From Oenanthe sinensis (lineage: Eukaryota; Streptophyta; Magnoliopsida; Apiales; Apiaceae), in NCBI GenBank assembly GCA_028671895.1, contig CM053800.1, positions 7,151,886 to 7,215,885 on the forward strand: a DNA stretch of 64,000 nucleotides. Reading direction: 5' to 3'. The notes below the pieces were generated by a model that ran no database searches, had not been told where the DNA came from, and saw only the letters and a program-made list of their open reading frames with translations. Below are positions 34,240-46,947 of this stretch, piece by piece (the stretch's first letter is position 1; each line of letters begins with the position of its first letter). Made by a program: the position numbers and the translations under genes.

Positions 34240-35345
34240 ATTATAAGGAAGTAAAGTTGGTGTGGAATTATTCTAACGATGGAGTGTATTCTATTAGAAG
34301 TGGTTATAGAAAAGCGATAAGTTGAAAGATATCGCAGAATCTTCAGAATCTAGCGTTAATAAGGTTGGTGGAAATTAGTTTAGGGTCTTAATATACCACC
34401 AAAGGTGAAAAATTTTGTTTTGGAGAATTTGTAAAAATTGGATTCCAACTAATTTTAATCTTGCTAGGAGAGGCGATAGGTGTAAAGTGGTGGCTGATTT
34501 GACATGCCATAGTCTATGGACTTGCCTTGTAGTCCAAAATATATGAAAATTATGTGCATATTATGATAGAATCAAAATCAAAGATATATGGAATCTCATT
34601 GATTACATGTTATAGGTCATAAAGTGCATATCTAATAGTGATTTGAATATTTTGTTATAGTTTCTTGACAAATTTGGAAGGACACAAAACATCAACTCGC
34701 TACGGAAATAAATGTCCTCTTCCTCGTTCACTTATTGCGGAGCAAGCAGAATCGAAGATTTTAAAAAATATAGCAAGAATCAGAAGTGTGCTTCAGAGAA
34801 GAAATCTGCAGTTTGAGAGCATCCGTCATCTAACATGATTAAAGTTAACACAAATACAGTCGTGTTAGTTAGATTGGAGAAGTTAGTTTGGGTGCTATGT
34901 ATCGTGATGAAAAAGGTAATGTTCTTGGAGCAATATGTGATTGGATTAAGGCCCCTCTCTCTGTTGAAAATGCAGAAGCTGCGGATTTGTGACTTGGTCT
35001 TATTCTGGTAAGAGATCTCAACGTTAAAAAAGTGATATTAGAATCTGATAATCAATTGGTTATTAATATTGCAAAAAAAAGGATTGGATCAATTTTTACA
35101 TTTAGTAATATTGTCAATGATATATTAAAGGTTGGATCTAGCATGGAATACTTGAGTTTTAATTTTGTTGGTCGGGCACGAAATGTTCATGCACATTTAC
35201 TTGCTAAATTGGTAATAGATGCTAAAGCTAGATGTGTGTGGAGGGAGATACTACCTCCTTGTATTAGTTCAGTGATAGTATCTGAGTTAGCTCCTCATGT
35301 TATGTAACTTTATTTTCTTTTATATTATTATTTCTTTTCAAAAAA
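34240..35345 (+). mobile_element. LINE remnant (zinc-binding RT region and RNase H)
   Basis: Bases 34390-34530 encode a frame-broken zinc-binding RT segment containing PPKVKNFVWRICKNWIP and CHSLWTC. About 34850-35307 encodes an RNase H-like domain, intact in its last part (LESDNQLVINIAKKRIGS, NVHAHLLAKLVIDAKA). An A-rich stretch follows near 35338. Stops separate the domains. It is a different, 5'-truncated LINE copy from the one at 1-1606. Confidence 0.75.
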
Positions 35346-37432
35346 AGTTATAATAAAGTTGGTGATTGGAGGTATAGTAATCAATCTGCACAGCTAGTGT
35401 TGACGTAGAAAGCAAGAGCAAAATTGAAGTGCAATTGATTAAGAAAGGGCCTACTACTTTACCAAATAATCATAAAGATAAAATGTGATAATGAGCCTGC
35501 ATGTTAAACAGTTGAATAAAGAGCTTCGACTTTGTTATATATAACATGAGTTTTGGTTCAGCGATCGCTGGCCTCAATCAATACGCACTTTTTTCCTAGA
35601 GATAGCAAAAAAAATCTAGCAATCTAGTTAGCGTTTTAGAAGCGCAAATAAATAATGTAAGTCCTGAATTTATAAAAAATTTCAATATTTATATTATCCG
35701 TGAAAAAAAACGCAGATAGATTGTTATGATGAACGGGATTCATATATATATATATATATGATTCGTGTGATTATACAATTTAGCGGAATTTTGGAGCGGT
35801 CAGTGTACTTTCCTAACTGGGTAATTCGAATTTTGAGCTTACTTCAGCTTAAATAATTTAAAAAATTGTTAATACTTGGATTTGTAAAAGAAAATGTTAA
35901 GATGTGCCGGTGAAATCGAATAAATAAATTATATCTAAATAATTAAAGCAGTAAATCAACTTCTTTTAGAAGTAAGTATTGTTCCATCCGTTTCAAATAC
36001 TTTTCATTTTAATTTTTTATACGTATTTTAAAATATATAAAAAAGGTAATTCTATAGCTAATTTAAAAAATCAAATAAAAATTTTAATACTAACTATTTA
36101 TTAAAAATTTAAAAATAAAATATAAAATTATCTTTTTATTCACATTAAAATATGTATAAAAAATTTAAAAAATGAATATTTAAAAAGGAGAAAATATTTA
36201 ATAATAACCAATAAAGTAATGCTAGAGAACTAAAAAAATTTACAAAAAAATTCTCAAATGACACATGTCTCGTTCTGATTGATTGTGAGAATAATTAATG
36301 AGATGAACCATTCTATATTCAAATCAATTAAAACTCATTATCTTGTTATATGCATCATGCCATATCATTTTGGAAAATTTTTTTGGAAAATTTGATTCCC
36401 TAGCATTACTCTAACCAATAATCGTTCACATTTCTCCATTAGATAAGAAAATAAGATATTGCCATATTAAGTATGGGCATCGCATAATTATTATTGAGTA
36501 TTGACTATCTTTTTCGAATCAGACCCACGACTTGAGAAAACAATTTGGTGCGGCGGACTAAAAAGCCGAACTCAAAGGGACATGTCAAAAACTTTTCATT
36601 TTATTTTGCTAATTATGTCAAAAACTTTTATTAATGTTGTACATATAATAATAGTGATAAAAATCATCAACAATTTATACCTTTACGGGCGTTCCAAGTT
36701 GATGTCTCACGAGTCGCGACTAGCGTTGTGGTGTTACGGCACAGCTTCCTTAGAAATTACGAAGATTTTTTCGACAGGTGTGAAAAATTATATTGAGATT
36801 AAATACAACAAGGTCGAATCATTTTACATCAATTGTGAATGGAATTGAATACTGATTATTTTATTATTTTTTATTCAAATGAGTTACAAGACTTGACCAA
36901 TCATAAGGGGAGGAAATTATTGAATTTATGATTTATCATACATAAAATCTCACTTTTCATCGGGAGACTAATGATCATTTCTTATTTAATAAATAATTTA
37001 CAAATTAAAAATTATATATATTTTTTAATTTATAATAAATAATTTAGAAAGAAAGGCAAATGAGATTTTAAAACCTTATCGAAAATATGAGAAAACAATA
37101 TCATTTCTATGAGCTAATTCTCGAAATTAACATAAAATTTAAATTAGCATTAGTAATTGTGAATTTGTAAGGGATGGTCGTGGGAAAATTAAGTTGAACC
37201 TGTTAACGAGTATAGAAATTATTGTTAGAACATACTGCATATATCAATTAATGCAATATAAAGATATAACTCGATGTATGTTTGAAATTAGATGTACAAA
37301 GGGAAAAATTGTTGGATAAAAGGAATTATTAATTTATTATACTACTATATTAAGATTTTATACGGTTTGCTCTCCCCTAATATGAAGTTAGAAACTGAAG
37401 AGGTGGGGAAGGTGCTAACTTTGAAGAACTGG
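35346..37432. other. AT-rich intergenic, no gene seen
   Basis: A short (TA)n run at about 35743-35758. A degenerate Stowaway-like start (CCATCCGTTTCAAATACTTT) occurs near 35987, but no clean opposite end was found. A 115-codon frame at 36501-36848 lacks an ATG start and any recognisable motif and is not called as a gene. Confidence 0.5.
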
Positions 37433-37440
37433 ATTTAGGG

Positions 37441-37721
37441 CAGGGACGGAACCCAAAAAAAATTGGAGGGGCGAAATTTGTAAGAAAGATTTCATAGACG
37501 GAAATATATATGATATTCTAGATTTTAAAGAACAATATAATTGATTTATATGTATGAAATTTAAAAGTAAATGAAATTTGTGAAGATATTTGGGGAGATC
37601 ATTAAGATTTATTAACTTGTGCGCGGACCAAATACATCTATGTATGAAAAATTAAAGGAGGTTAAACTCTCGGAAAGGTTTTGGGGGACCATCGCCACCA
37701 CACTCCCTCAATCCATCCATG
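37441..37721. mobile_element. hAT-type nonautonomous element, 281 bp
   Basis: Left end CAGGGACGGAACCCAAAA and right end TCCATCCATG (reverse complement CATGGATGGA). It is flanked by 8-mers ATTTAGGG (37433-37440) and ATTGAGGG (37722-37729), a hAT-size duplication with one mismatch. The ends resemble those of the 10.4-kb hAT at 19901-30302, so that family may have mobilised it. Confidence 0.7.
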
Positions 37722-37726
37722 ATTGA

Positions 37727-38574
37727 GGGTATGGATGAGCAAAAAATCGAATTGAAACCGAAATCGGCGAAAACCGAAACCGAAACCGAAACCGAACCGG
37801 CGGTTGCGGTTTTTGATTTTTAAAAACCGAGACTTTCGGTTCCGGTTCCGGTTCCGATTATAAGTTAAAACCGAACCGGCTAAAACCGAACCGAACCGAT
37901 TATTAATATATATATATAATTTTTAAAATTTATATGAGTTTTTAAAAGTAATAAATGCATGTAACATTTTGTAACATGCTAATGCCCATTAGTTTACACA
38001 TTATAATTATATACATATACATTAATAATATTTCATGATGTAAAACCTTGCAAATGTGTGGCCTACAATGTGTGTAAAAGTCCAGACCCAATCTAATAAT
38101 TAAAAATATGTTAAAAACCCATAATATTAAATGAAGTTTATGACCCGTGCAACGTACGGATGTTGTTAATAAATTATATATTAATTATTTTTATATAATT
38201 TAAATATTTCATTTAATATGATAATTTGTTTTATTATTAAATTTAATGATATATTAAATATTTCATTTAATATGTTGCTGCATGTTGTTTAATTATTATT
38301 TCTTGTAATGTTCAGACTTGAAAAAATGTATTTTTGAAGTTGTGTAAACTAAATATTTATCCAAGTTTTTTTATTCAAGTTGTTATCATTCTCATTTTTA
38401 TTTTCATCCGGTTTTAAAACCGAAACCGAACCGTTACAAACCGAACCGGGGTTTTGAAACCGAACCCGAACCCGAATCCGAACCAATGGTTGCGGTTTTC
38501 GATTTTAAAAATCGGAAATATATGGTTCCGGTTCCGGTTTTACCCTAAAACCGAGCCGAACCGGCCCATGCTCA
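37727..38574. mobile_element. Nonautonomous hAT-like element rich in ACCGAA repeats, ~850 bp
   Basis: Left end GGGTATGGATGAGC and right end GCTCAACCCTAA form an inverted pair. Both subterminal regions (37750-37890 and 38405-38565) consist of CCGAAACCGAACCGG-type units and their complements, which would fold strongly. The middle is AT-rich and noncoding. It directly abuts the element at 37441-37721. The target duplication is not resolved. Confidence 0.6.
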
Positions 38575-38579
38575 ACCCT

Positions 38580-41152
38580 AATTGTGGGTGAAGTGAGTAA
38601 AAAGGAAGTTGATATATTATAAAAACACATGAAAGATACGCGTGTGTAAACAACGTATTGGGAAATACGTCAATGGATACAGCGTACCTGCAAGTGATAC
38701 GGTTTGGAAAAACACGAGTCTAGTTGATACGTTTCTCTCAATAACGTGTTCAGATAATACGACTTTGTATGTTACGTCTCTAGTCGGTAAATCAGGCACT
38801 ATTTTTAAAAAATGGTATTTAGGTTATTGTTTTTTCAGACAGGTGTTCTGGGCCAACACCGTGGTGTATAGAGATTAAAAATTGAAGCGGAACGGAGCGA
38901 GAAAGATCACATGTATCTTCAGGTTTGTCAACTGTGAAAGGGGGATGTGGGCGGGTCGTAGACCACTTGTAGAATTGGCAGTTTTATTTATAATAATAGC
39001 GTCCTAGCTATGGATATAAATGCAGATACCCCAAAACTTGTGAATAGAAAAGCTAACTAGCCAGTCAGCGACAGACATGTGCAGTTTGTAATACCCTGCC
39101 AACTCCCTCTGATTTTAAATATTAATCATTAACTATATTATACCACGTGTTACGCACGCGATAACTTATAATCGTTCAATTACGAAATTATAATTTCAAA
39201 TTTCACAAAATTATTAATGATAATAATATCTTAAAAAATATAAATAAAATGTATTACAGTAGATGTTAGTAATATTAATGTTAAACTAAATCATGATAAA
39301 AATATACAAATAAATGATTTATATATGTGATTTAATATAGGTATGTTAGTATTTAATTAAATATCTTATGTGATAATTTGTATTAATAAACTTACCAAAA
39401 TTTTGAATATTCATTCACATTTTTATTAATGAATTTATCATAAATGTTTTGAATAACATTAATATAATTAAAGTTAGGAGTCAATTTCTACAACTAAGAA
39501 TGAGTCTATAATAGATATGGATCTTTTACAAACCAAAATATGGATACAAAACCTAAAAATGAATTAGTCAATGGGTCAAATTTAAGTTAAAAATTTTATC
39601 CGAACATAAATATGGATACCAAATATTAGGAATGGGTTATGTAGCCATTTATAATACATAGATAGATTTTTTTAAAATATCTTCAGATATTTTAACCGTA
39701 TTATTATAATAATAATTATTAAACCTTTTTCTGTAAATAACATATATAATCAATATAATAATTCACCAAAATGAAATTTTAAACATAATAATTGTCAGTA
39801 TACAATCAAATCATTTTATGTGTGTGAAAAGTTCAAAGGTAAATATTTAGAAATAAAAAAGTATTTAATTACTCTACTCACGACTCACCTATTAAGGCTA
39901 TAATTTTCTTCAAAAAAAAGAGGCTATAATTAATTTTATATTTCTTTAATAGTTAATGAGTTGGAAATTAAAACTCTAAACCTATATGTTAGTATTTATA
40001 TTAATAATTTAATCGTATAAAATGTGAAACTCATTTTTTAAAATTAAATTTTAATTTCTGGTTATCATTCTGGCCCACAATTCAAATCTCAAAATTAATT
40101 TATCGCACATATTGATGAGAAAATTAGTAACATCACTAAGTACGAAGAATGATAAAATCGCGAGGTTTAATATCACCCAGAGCATTTCCTCTCACATTGG
40201 TTGTCAAATTTATGTGACATAACACCGGTTAGAATTGGGAGATTACCAAGTCTTGGTAATTTCCTAAAATGATTAAAGTATATATAAAAACTCTAAAAAT
40301 ATATGTTACTTTATCCATTTTAATATTGTTTTCATTTTCATATTATTATTAGTGGAGCACATTGACAACCAATATATATATATATAAAGGAGAAGACGGA
40401 GATGATTATGTGACGCTCTCAAATCATCCCAATGTATTTTTCTAATTTTCTCGAATCTTAGAATTAGTAAATATTACAAATTATAAAAAAAAATCTAAGT
40501 TATTTTATATTCTCCTAAAAATTTTCCCAATTATGAAAATTCTAAATTACATTATATTCTCTTAAACTTTTTCCGCAAGTCAAGAAAATTATTATTATCT
40601 ATAAGATAAGTTTCGAAATTTTAGAAAAAATATTATTATACGTAAGGTAATTAGAATTTTTAGAAAATGCATTAAATTATTAAAAATCGAAACTATTTTG
40701 ATTTTCAAAAAGACACTATTTATAATAAAAAAGTTAATTTATTCTTTTATCTAAATTGAATGTGTTTCCATCTAAAAAATAATAGATCATCACTTATATA
40801 AATTAAAAATCAAGTATCAAAAAATAAAACACAACAAATTTATCACAGAACTATTTACATTCAAGGTCTAATACATCATGTAACAGTAGAGACGATTGGA
40901 TGATAAGAGTGAGAGTATGCATCAAGGAGACTTTAACGGTCACGGGAGAACCGAAGGTATTATCACTAATCATTAATATAATCGAGCTCTTAAAAATAAC
41001 TTTTTCATTTATTAATTGAATCTCAAAATTTCACGAGTCTAAATATAACCTATACTATATTTTAAACACAACAAATTTTATACTTTCTTTGTGACCATGT
41101 TAGATGAGTAAATATTGTATACTTTTTATTTTTATGTATATATATTGACCCT
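38580..41152. other. AT-rich intergenic, no gene seen
   Basis: No coding signal. A cluster of ACGT-containing hexamers lies at 38637-38790. A possible Helitron-like start occurs near 40372-40395, but no matching 3' end could be fixed. Confidence 0.5.
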
Positions 41153-41155
41153 TAA

Positions 41156-41735
41156 GAGCAAGTCTAACAATTTGTCTTGAGCTCCTAAACTCAAATAGAG
41201 GGAATATGACATAAAATAGTGTTATAATAATATTTTAGCCATTCTCTAAATCACTAGGGAATCACTAAACATCCATAATTTCACCATCCATTCCTTATTT
41301 CGAAGTACTCTCTATCATTCTCTATTTCATTTTTATAAATAAAATTTTCATTTTTCTATTTTTTCCATCTTTTTCATTTCCTTTTTTTTTCTCTTCCTTG
41401 TTAAGAATAGTTAGATACAAATTTATTATTATTACAATAATAGATAATGAATATAGAAATAATAATAATAATAATAAATTTATATGTCAATTTTAATAAT
41501 AGGAAAATGAGTTGACATTTGGGTGGGATACGTAAATTATGAAAAGTAAAAAAGAGGAAAGGAAAGAGAAAAAAGTATATAAATAAAATGGTGAGGTCTA
41601 TTAAATTTTATAAAGAAAAATATATTATTTAAAAAGTATTAATAAATGGATGGAATATCAAAAAACAATTATTAAAAATGAATGAAATAGAAAGAGTAAT
41701 ATTTATAGATAACTAAGATAGTATTGAACTTACTC
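41156..41735. mobile_element. MITE-like element, 580 bp (tentative)
   Basis: Left end GAGCAAGTCTAACAATTTG and reverse complement of the right end GAGTAAGTTCAATACTATC are related inverted termini of the same GAGCA type as the MITEs at 3856 and 8959. Flanking triplets TAA and TGA differ by one base. Noncoding. Confidence 0.5.
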
Positions 41736-42916
41736 TGACCTGGAATCAATTCGGCTAAATATGTCGACCACTTTTTACAATCTTAAAATGTATATAGATA
41801 CAAAATTAGCGAATGCTAGATGATGATAATAGGGCAAGAGAAGGACAGCGTTGTTGGAATTTATATATTTTATTATTTTAAATAAATAAAATATTATTTC
41901 AATTTTATAGTTTGTTTGAAAAAAAAGATTATATATATTATTTTATGTGTGAGACTTTTTTGTTATATACTTTTAAATTTGAGACCTTTTAATTTTTTAA
42001 CTTCTTCCATTATATTTTTTGATGACCCATGACTCTTTGGTCTCGGGGTTTAAGCTGGATGGACATGGAAAAAAGGTCTCCATTGTTTTGATCGGACAAT
42101 CCAAAAATATTCTCATACTTATATAAACATGTTTATGGGTAATGATTAAGTGTGTTTTTCAATCTGTTTCCCTATAATACACCAGCAAGGCAGATGTCGT
42201 ATAATGTTGAAAATTGATTGTTACGAGTCCATGTGTATGTAGCGGGACAAATTCAACTTTAGCATATTAATTAAGTTCACGTCATGATTTTTATTCAGAT
42301 AAGTTGTCTTATTTTTCATCTGATAATTTTTATTTTATTCCCTATTTTTATTTTCATCATATAAAAGATCATACATATATTGTTTATCAAATTAATATAA
42401 TATGTTCAATATTTTGTCACCCCGTTGTCACTGTATATATATCTCCGGCAAGCGTGAATGTGTAATGGGGCAAAAAGGTATGTGAATCCAGAAGGTACAA
42501 AATGGTCCCAGCCCTGTCAATTGAACTTTGCCTTCTTTTCTTTCTTTCATTTTTCGTTCTACCTCTCCGTAATTACTTATCAATTTTTGACTTTAAACAC
42601 CTATTATAAAATATATTATTTTTATAATTATTTTTTAAATAAAAATATTATATAATTATTTTTATTTACAAAAAATTAATTATACGGATATCGTTAACTA
42701 AATATTTTAGGGTTGTAAAAAATTAATAATAAAATTTCAATTCAATCTTATATGACTTTTTAATATAAATATAGTAAAAATACTAGTATATCGAAACTCC
42801 CTGAATTGCAAAATGATTTTTTGGATGATTGTACGGATGTCGTTAACTGAATATTTTAAGGTTGTGATTTACCTGCCGACCACTGAAATCGGTTGGTCGT
42901 TAATGGTCTAGAACCA

Positions 42917-42919
<3 letters not shown>

Positions 42920-42979
<60 letters not shown>
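42920..42979. repeat. (TA)n microsatellite
   Basis: TA dinucleotide run of about 60 bases. Confidence 0.95.
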
Positions 42980-42983
<4 letters not shown>

Positions 42984-44241
42984 CTTATAACCCGTGATTT
43001 TGCACGGGCTACATTAATAAATTTTATATTAATTAATTTATATGATTATTTAATTTAATATAGTAATTTATTTTATTACTATTTTTATATATATTATTAT
43101 GTTATATTAATTTTTTTATTTTAATATTCATGAGATGTGATTAATAGGTTGCAATTTAAAATAAATTAACAAGCCGTTATGAAATTGAGTTAAATGTTAA
43201 TACAACTATATTAAATAAAAATTATATTATAATATTATTTCTAAAATAGAAAGTATATTCTACAATTTAAATATAAAATAATATTACCTGTGAACAGTTG
43301 TATAAAAAGAGCAGTATACCGATGATAGAGTTATATGTATAATATATCTGTTCTAAATATAGTTGTAGGTATAATATATTTATTTGATATAGTATATTCT
43401 AATTAAAAATTAAAAAAGTGCGTTTGAAGTTGTGTAGGAGAAATATAGTATAAATATTAATTTAATATTCAAAAAAATTTTATAAAATTATAATTTTAAA
43501 TAAATTAAAGTGCTTGAATGATGATGAAATTAAAACATGTTAATTAGTAGATCACAAGTATAACTCTTTATTTTAATTAAAAGAGTGTATTTGAAGTTGA
43601 GTGAGACACAAACATACTATACCAGACGGGTGATCGACCGACCGACCAAATATTTGCCATTACGGCATTAATAATATAGTATAGTTTAGGAAATTTTTAT
43701 TAATAAAAAGAGTTTAAATATATTAAAAATATTTTAATTAAAAGAGTATGTTTTAATATACATAAAATATTAATATAATATTAATATTAAAAAATATATT
43801 AAATTAAAAAATATTTTTATTGAGTAAAAATATATTATTAAATAATTTTCTATTAATAATATCTAATTTTTAATAATCACCAAAATATCTCTTTTAAATA
43901 ATTTATTGCCATTCATCTTTTTAATGAATTTATATAATATAAAATATTAAAAAATTTGATCTATTCATTATGCGATCTTAAACTACAAGCTCAACCGATA
44001 TACATATCTATATTAAATATAATTTTACTTATTATAATTAATTTACAGATTAATATGTATATATATGTCACATAATATTTTATTTATTTTATTTAATTTT
44101 TAATTATTACTAAACAAGTGTATATAAAATAAAAAATATATATGATATATATTAACTTAAGTTCTTAACTTTATAAAAAATTAATGAATTCACGGTCTTT
44201 ATAAATTGCATCACATAAATTTAAGCCATGCTTGAAGTTCT

Positions 44242-44298
44242 TTACAAGTTATTTATAAATTAAAAAATATGTATTTTTAATTTATAAATAACTTATAA
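44242..44298. repeat. AT-rich perfect-type hairpin
   Basis: Arms 44242-44269 and 44272-44298 (AGTTATTTATAAATTAAAAA and its complement) pair with one mismatch and one single-base gap, leaving almost no loop. It may be the core of a decayed MITE. Confidence 0.7.
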
Positions 44299-44879
44299 GT
44301 GAATATAAAATAGAATTTTAATTATGTTTGTGATTATTTTAAAATTTGTTTTGTTGAAAAAGAAAATGTTGATGTAAAAACTGATTTCAGAAAAAGCACA
44401 TGATTATTTGTTAGTAATATTTTTTAATTTATACATAGAGGTATAATATAAAAAATAATATTTTTAAAAATTTTTGATAGTGAAATTGCAATTATTTGTA
44501 AAATTGATTTTTTTTTAATTTTTTAAAAAATTGAATTTATCAAACTGTGTTGCTTTCTTAAAAAACAATATCAAATCAGGCTTTAATTTGACCGGAAAAA
44601 ATTATTTATTGGCAAAATAAATCAAATTTTTCGTCAGTTTTGAAACAACAGGTACTATTGGGTGGAAACATCATGATTTGTTATTTCATTTTAAGTTTCT
44701 ACATATTTATTTGTATATTTTTCTGTTATTATTTTACATTTTATGATTGATATATCATCAGTTACTGTATATATCATACTCTTGTAGTCAATAATGGAAT
44801 CAAGAATATTACGAGTACAATTTCAAAACTAAATTAATTTTAACATTATTTTTTACTGAAATTTGATACATTTTATTTA

Positions 44880-44978
44880 TTATTCATTCCATTCCTAATT
44901 AATTATTCACTTTATTTATTAATTTAATCACAAAAAAATTAAAATAAATAATTAATTAAGAACGGAAAAAATAACTCA
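44880..44978. mobile_element. short Stowaway-like inverted-repeat element (tentative)
   Basis: Left half ATTCCTAATTAATTATTCAC and reverse complement of the right half CGTTCTTAATTAATTATTTA pair over most of about 100 bases. Ends and target duplication are not resolved in this AT-rich context. Confidence 0.4.
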
Positions 44979-45625
44979 TAAAAATAAATTTTATTCTAAT
45001 ATTTCGAGGTATCTTACCCCTCCTCTCATTTCTCCAATCTCCGGTGCATGCATGTTCTTTAACTTGTAGCAGCCTTTACGAATTTCTATTATTTATGCAT
45101 AAATAGAAATCACATCTTTATCATGGTAAAAACATTTTTAAAACTATTTTAGACCACCCTTTACGAATCGAATCCTGATAAACTTTATTTGACTCGAAAA
45201 AAGTGCTGTACAGTAATATTTGACTATGATTTGCATAAAGTGTGGATGTTAAAAACAACAGGCAGATGCATAATTTTTCAAACCACACTATCCTCTTTCT
45301 TTACCTTATATATATATCCGTGTATAAATTGCATACCAATTTCATTTCTGTACCATGACTTAACTTCTAGCCCACATCCATACATTGTCAAGTAAAACAT
45401 AAACAAACCTAACTGTCTGTCAAAAAAAAAAACCTAACTGATTTACCTAGATAATAATAATAAAAAAAGTCATATGTTCAGACAAGAGTTAGTAGTTACT
45501 AATCTCAGACGCGCCACTCAAAGAGCGTGAATTAAAACAAATAGTTTGTATAGTGATGATATAAATCAGCCGGCTTTATACATATACTGGTAGACAGACA
45601 TCCATACATGTGATAGTTTATATGC

Positions 45626-45641
45626 ACACACACACACACAG
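45626..45641. repeat. (CA)n microsatellite
   Basis: Short CA run in the presumed PP2C promoter. A (CTT)n tract follows at about 45734-45753 in the presumed 5' UTR. Confidence 0.85.
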
Positions 45642-46947
45642 TAACTGTTTCTGCCCCCACATCCTACTTTCCTCTTCATCCTTGCCCTTTTTACTCTACT
45701 TTTTTGTTCTTCTCAATTAATGCTCTCCTATCTTCTTCTTCTTCTTCTTCTTGCTTATCCCCACTGACCCTTTTCTTTGTAGTTTGGTTCTCAGTTGCTC
45801 TCACCCCCCATCTGCCAAGTTTAATTTTTTAAAGGTGTGTACTTTGCTCTACTTGTTTCTTTTTGTTCTTCACCCTTTTGTTAGGTTTCATGGGGTTCTT
45901 TTATTTTTTAATATGATCCATTTTCAAGACTTCAATTCTCTAGTGTGTGTATGTGTGTGTTTTCATATAATCTTTTTGTTGTTTTTATTGGTGAATATCA
46001 AGATCTTTTGTATTATGCTTGGTTTGAATGTTTTTTTTTGTTTTCATAAATAGCATTTTAATTATTAGCCTTGTGGGTACACCTCTTGAAGTTGAGAGTT
46101 TGAGTTTCAGGAGAGGCAGGTGTGTGTGGAGGTTGAGAGTTCGAGTCACGGTAGATGCATGGTTGTGTCAGGATCATGGGCCTCATGGCCCTGTAAAACC
46201 ATTACTTGCCTAAAAAATAGATGGGAATAAAATTGTTTGTTATTGGTTCAAAATAAGAAAGAAAATACATGAATGTTGTAGTGTGTTGCTATTACTTGAG
46301 TCGAGCATTGCTTTTACTGTTCTTATTTTGGTGGATGATCAATTGTGATTAATTAAATTTATGTTTTGTTAGGTTATATGGGTAATTTACTATGTTTACA
46401 TAATTAATGGGGTATCTTATGCATATGTTTATATATTGTTTTATGGCATGTTATTGGTTTATGTTTCCCAGGTAATCAGCTTAATGTTATGTACTAGCTT
46501 GCATAGTTTGTGATTTATATTGTCTGGCTTGATTTGTATAATGAGATCCCCCTTGTGGACATATGATTAAGACAATTTCGTGTATTTTATATTCCTCTTT
46601 CACATGCGATATATCTTTGACTATGTTTTGTGTGATCTGTTGTGCTGCCATCACGCAGCAGTTTGCATTGCTTAATAAACAATATATATTAACAGTGTTT
46701 ATCTTTTGTTAAACTGAGTTTTTAATAGATTAACATTGCCTGTACAGTTGATGACATTGGATATAAACAAGCAGTTTTCGGTACAATGTTGCAAAGCACT
46801 CTTTGCTGCATAGGATCTTTGGAGTAAATCTTTCAGGCGTTTAGTTGACTGCAAACCTTATCGCGTAATCTATTGTTAGATCTGTGTAGCAATACGAATA
46901 ATCTTTTCCCTGATTTTACACAAATGGTTTCATTTTGATTTGACGAA
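45640..46947 (+). promoter_or_regulatory. PP2C 5' UTR and leader intron (inferred)
   Basis: Pyrimidine-rich leader from about 45640, then a donor AAAG|GTGTGT near 45834 and a T-rich, intron-like stretch of about 1 kb. A candidate acceptor is AATCTTTCAG at about 46833, before the ATG at 46948. The intron contains a tRNA-box-B-like word (GAGTTCGAGTC, about 46138-46147), possibly a SINE relic. Limits are inferred from sequence only. Confidence 0.45.

Larger units (their letters stand above)
41736..45560. other. very AT-rich intergenic region
   Basis: No gene recognised. Contains the TA microsatellite at 42920-42979, a CCCGTG...GCACGGG palindrome at about 42992-43010, a near-perfect hairpin at 44242-44298 and a small Stowaway-like inverted-repeat element at about 44880-44978. 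The short open frame at 42458-42655 shows no motif. Confidence 0.55.

Noticed and set aside
36501..36848. 115-codon frame
   Set aside because: No ATG at its start, no motif, AT-driven composition; not supported as a gene.
40372..40960. Possible Helitron (TATATATATAAAGGAG start)
   Set aside because: No CTRR-ended hairpin could be located at a matching 3' end.
42458..42655. 65-codon frame with Phe/Tyr-rich end
   Set aside because: Composition follows the local AT richness; no homology recognised.
46071..46200. Box-B-like GAGTTCGAGTC in the PP2C leader intron
   Set aside because: No full tRNA fold and no defined SINE ends.
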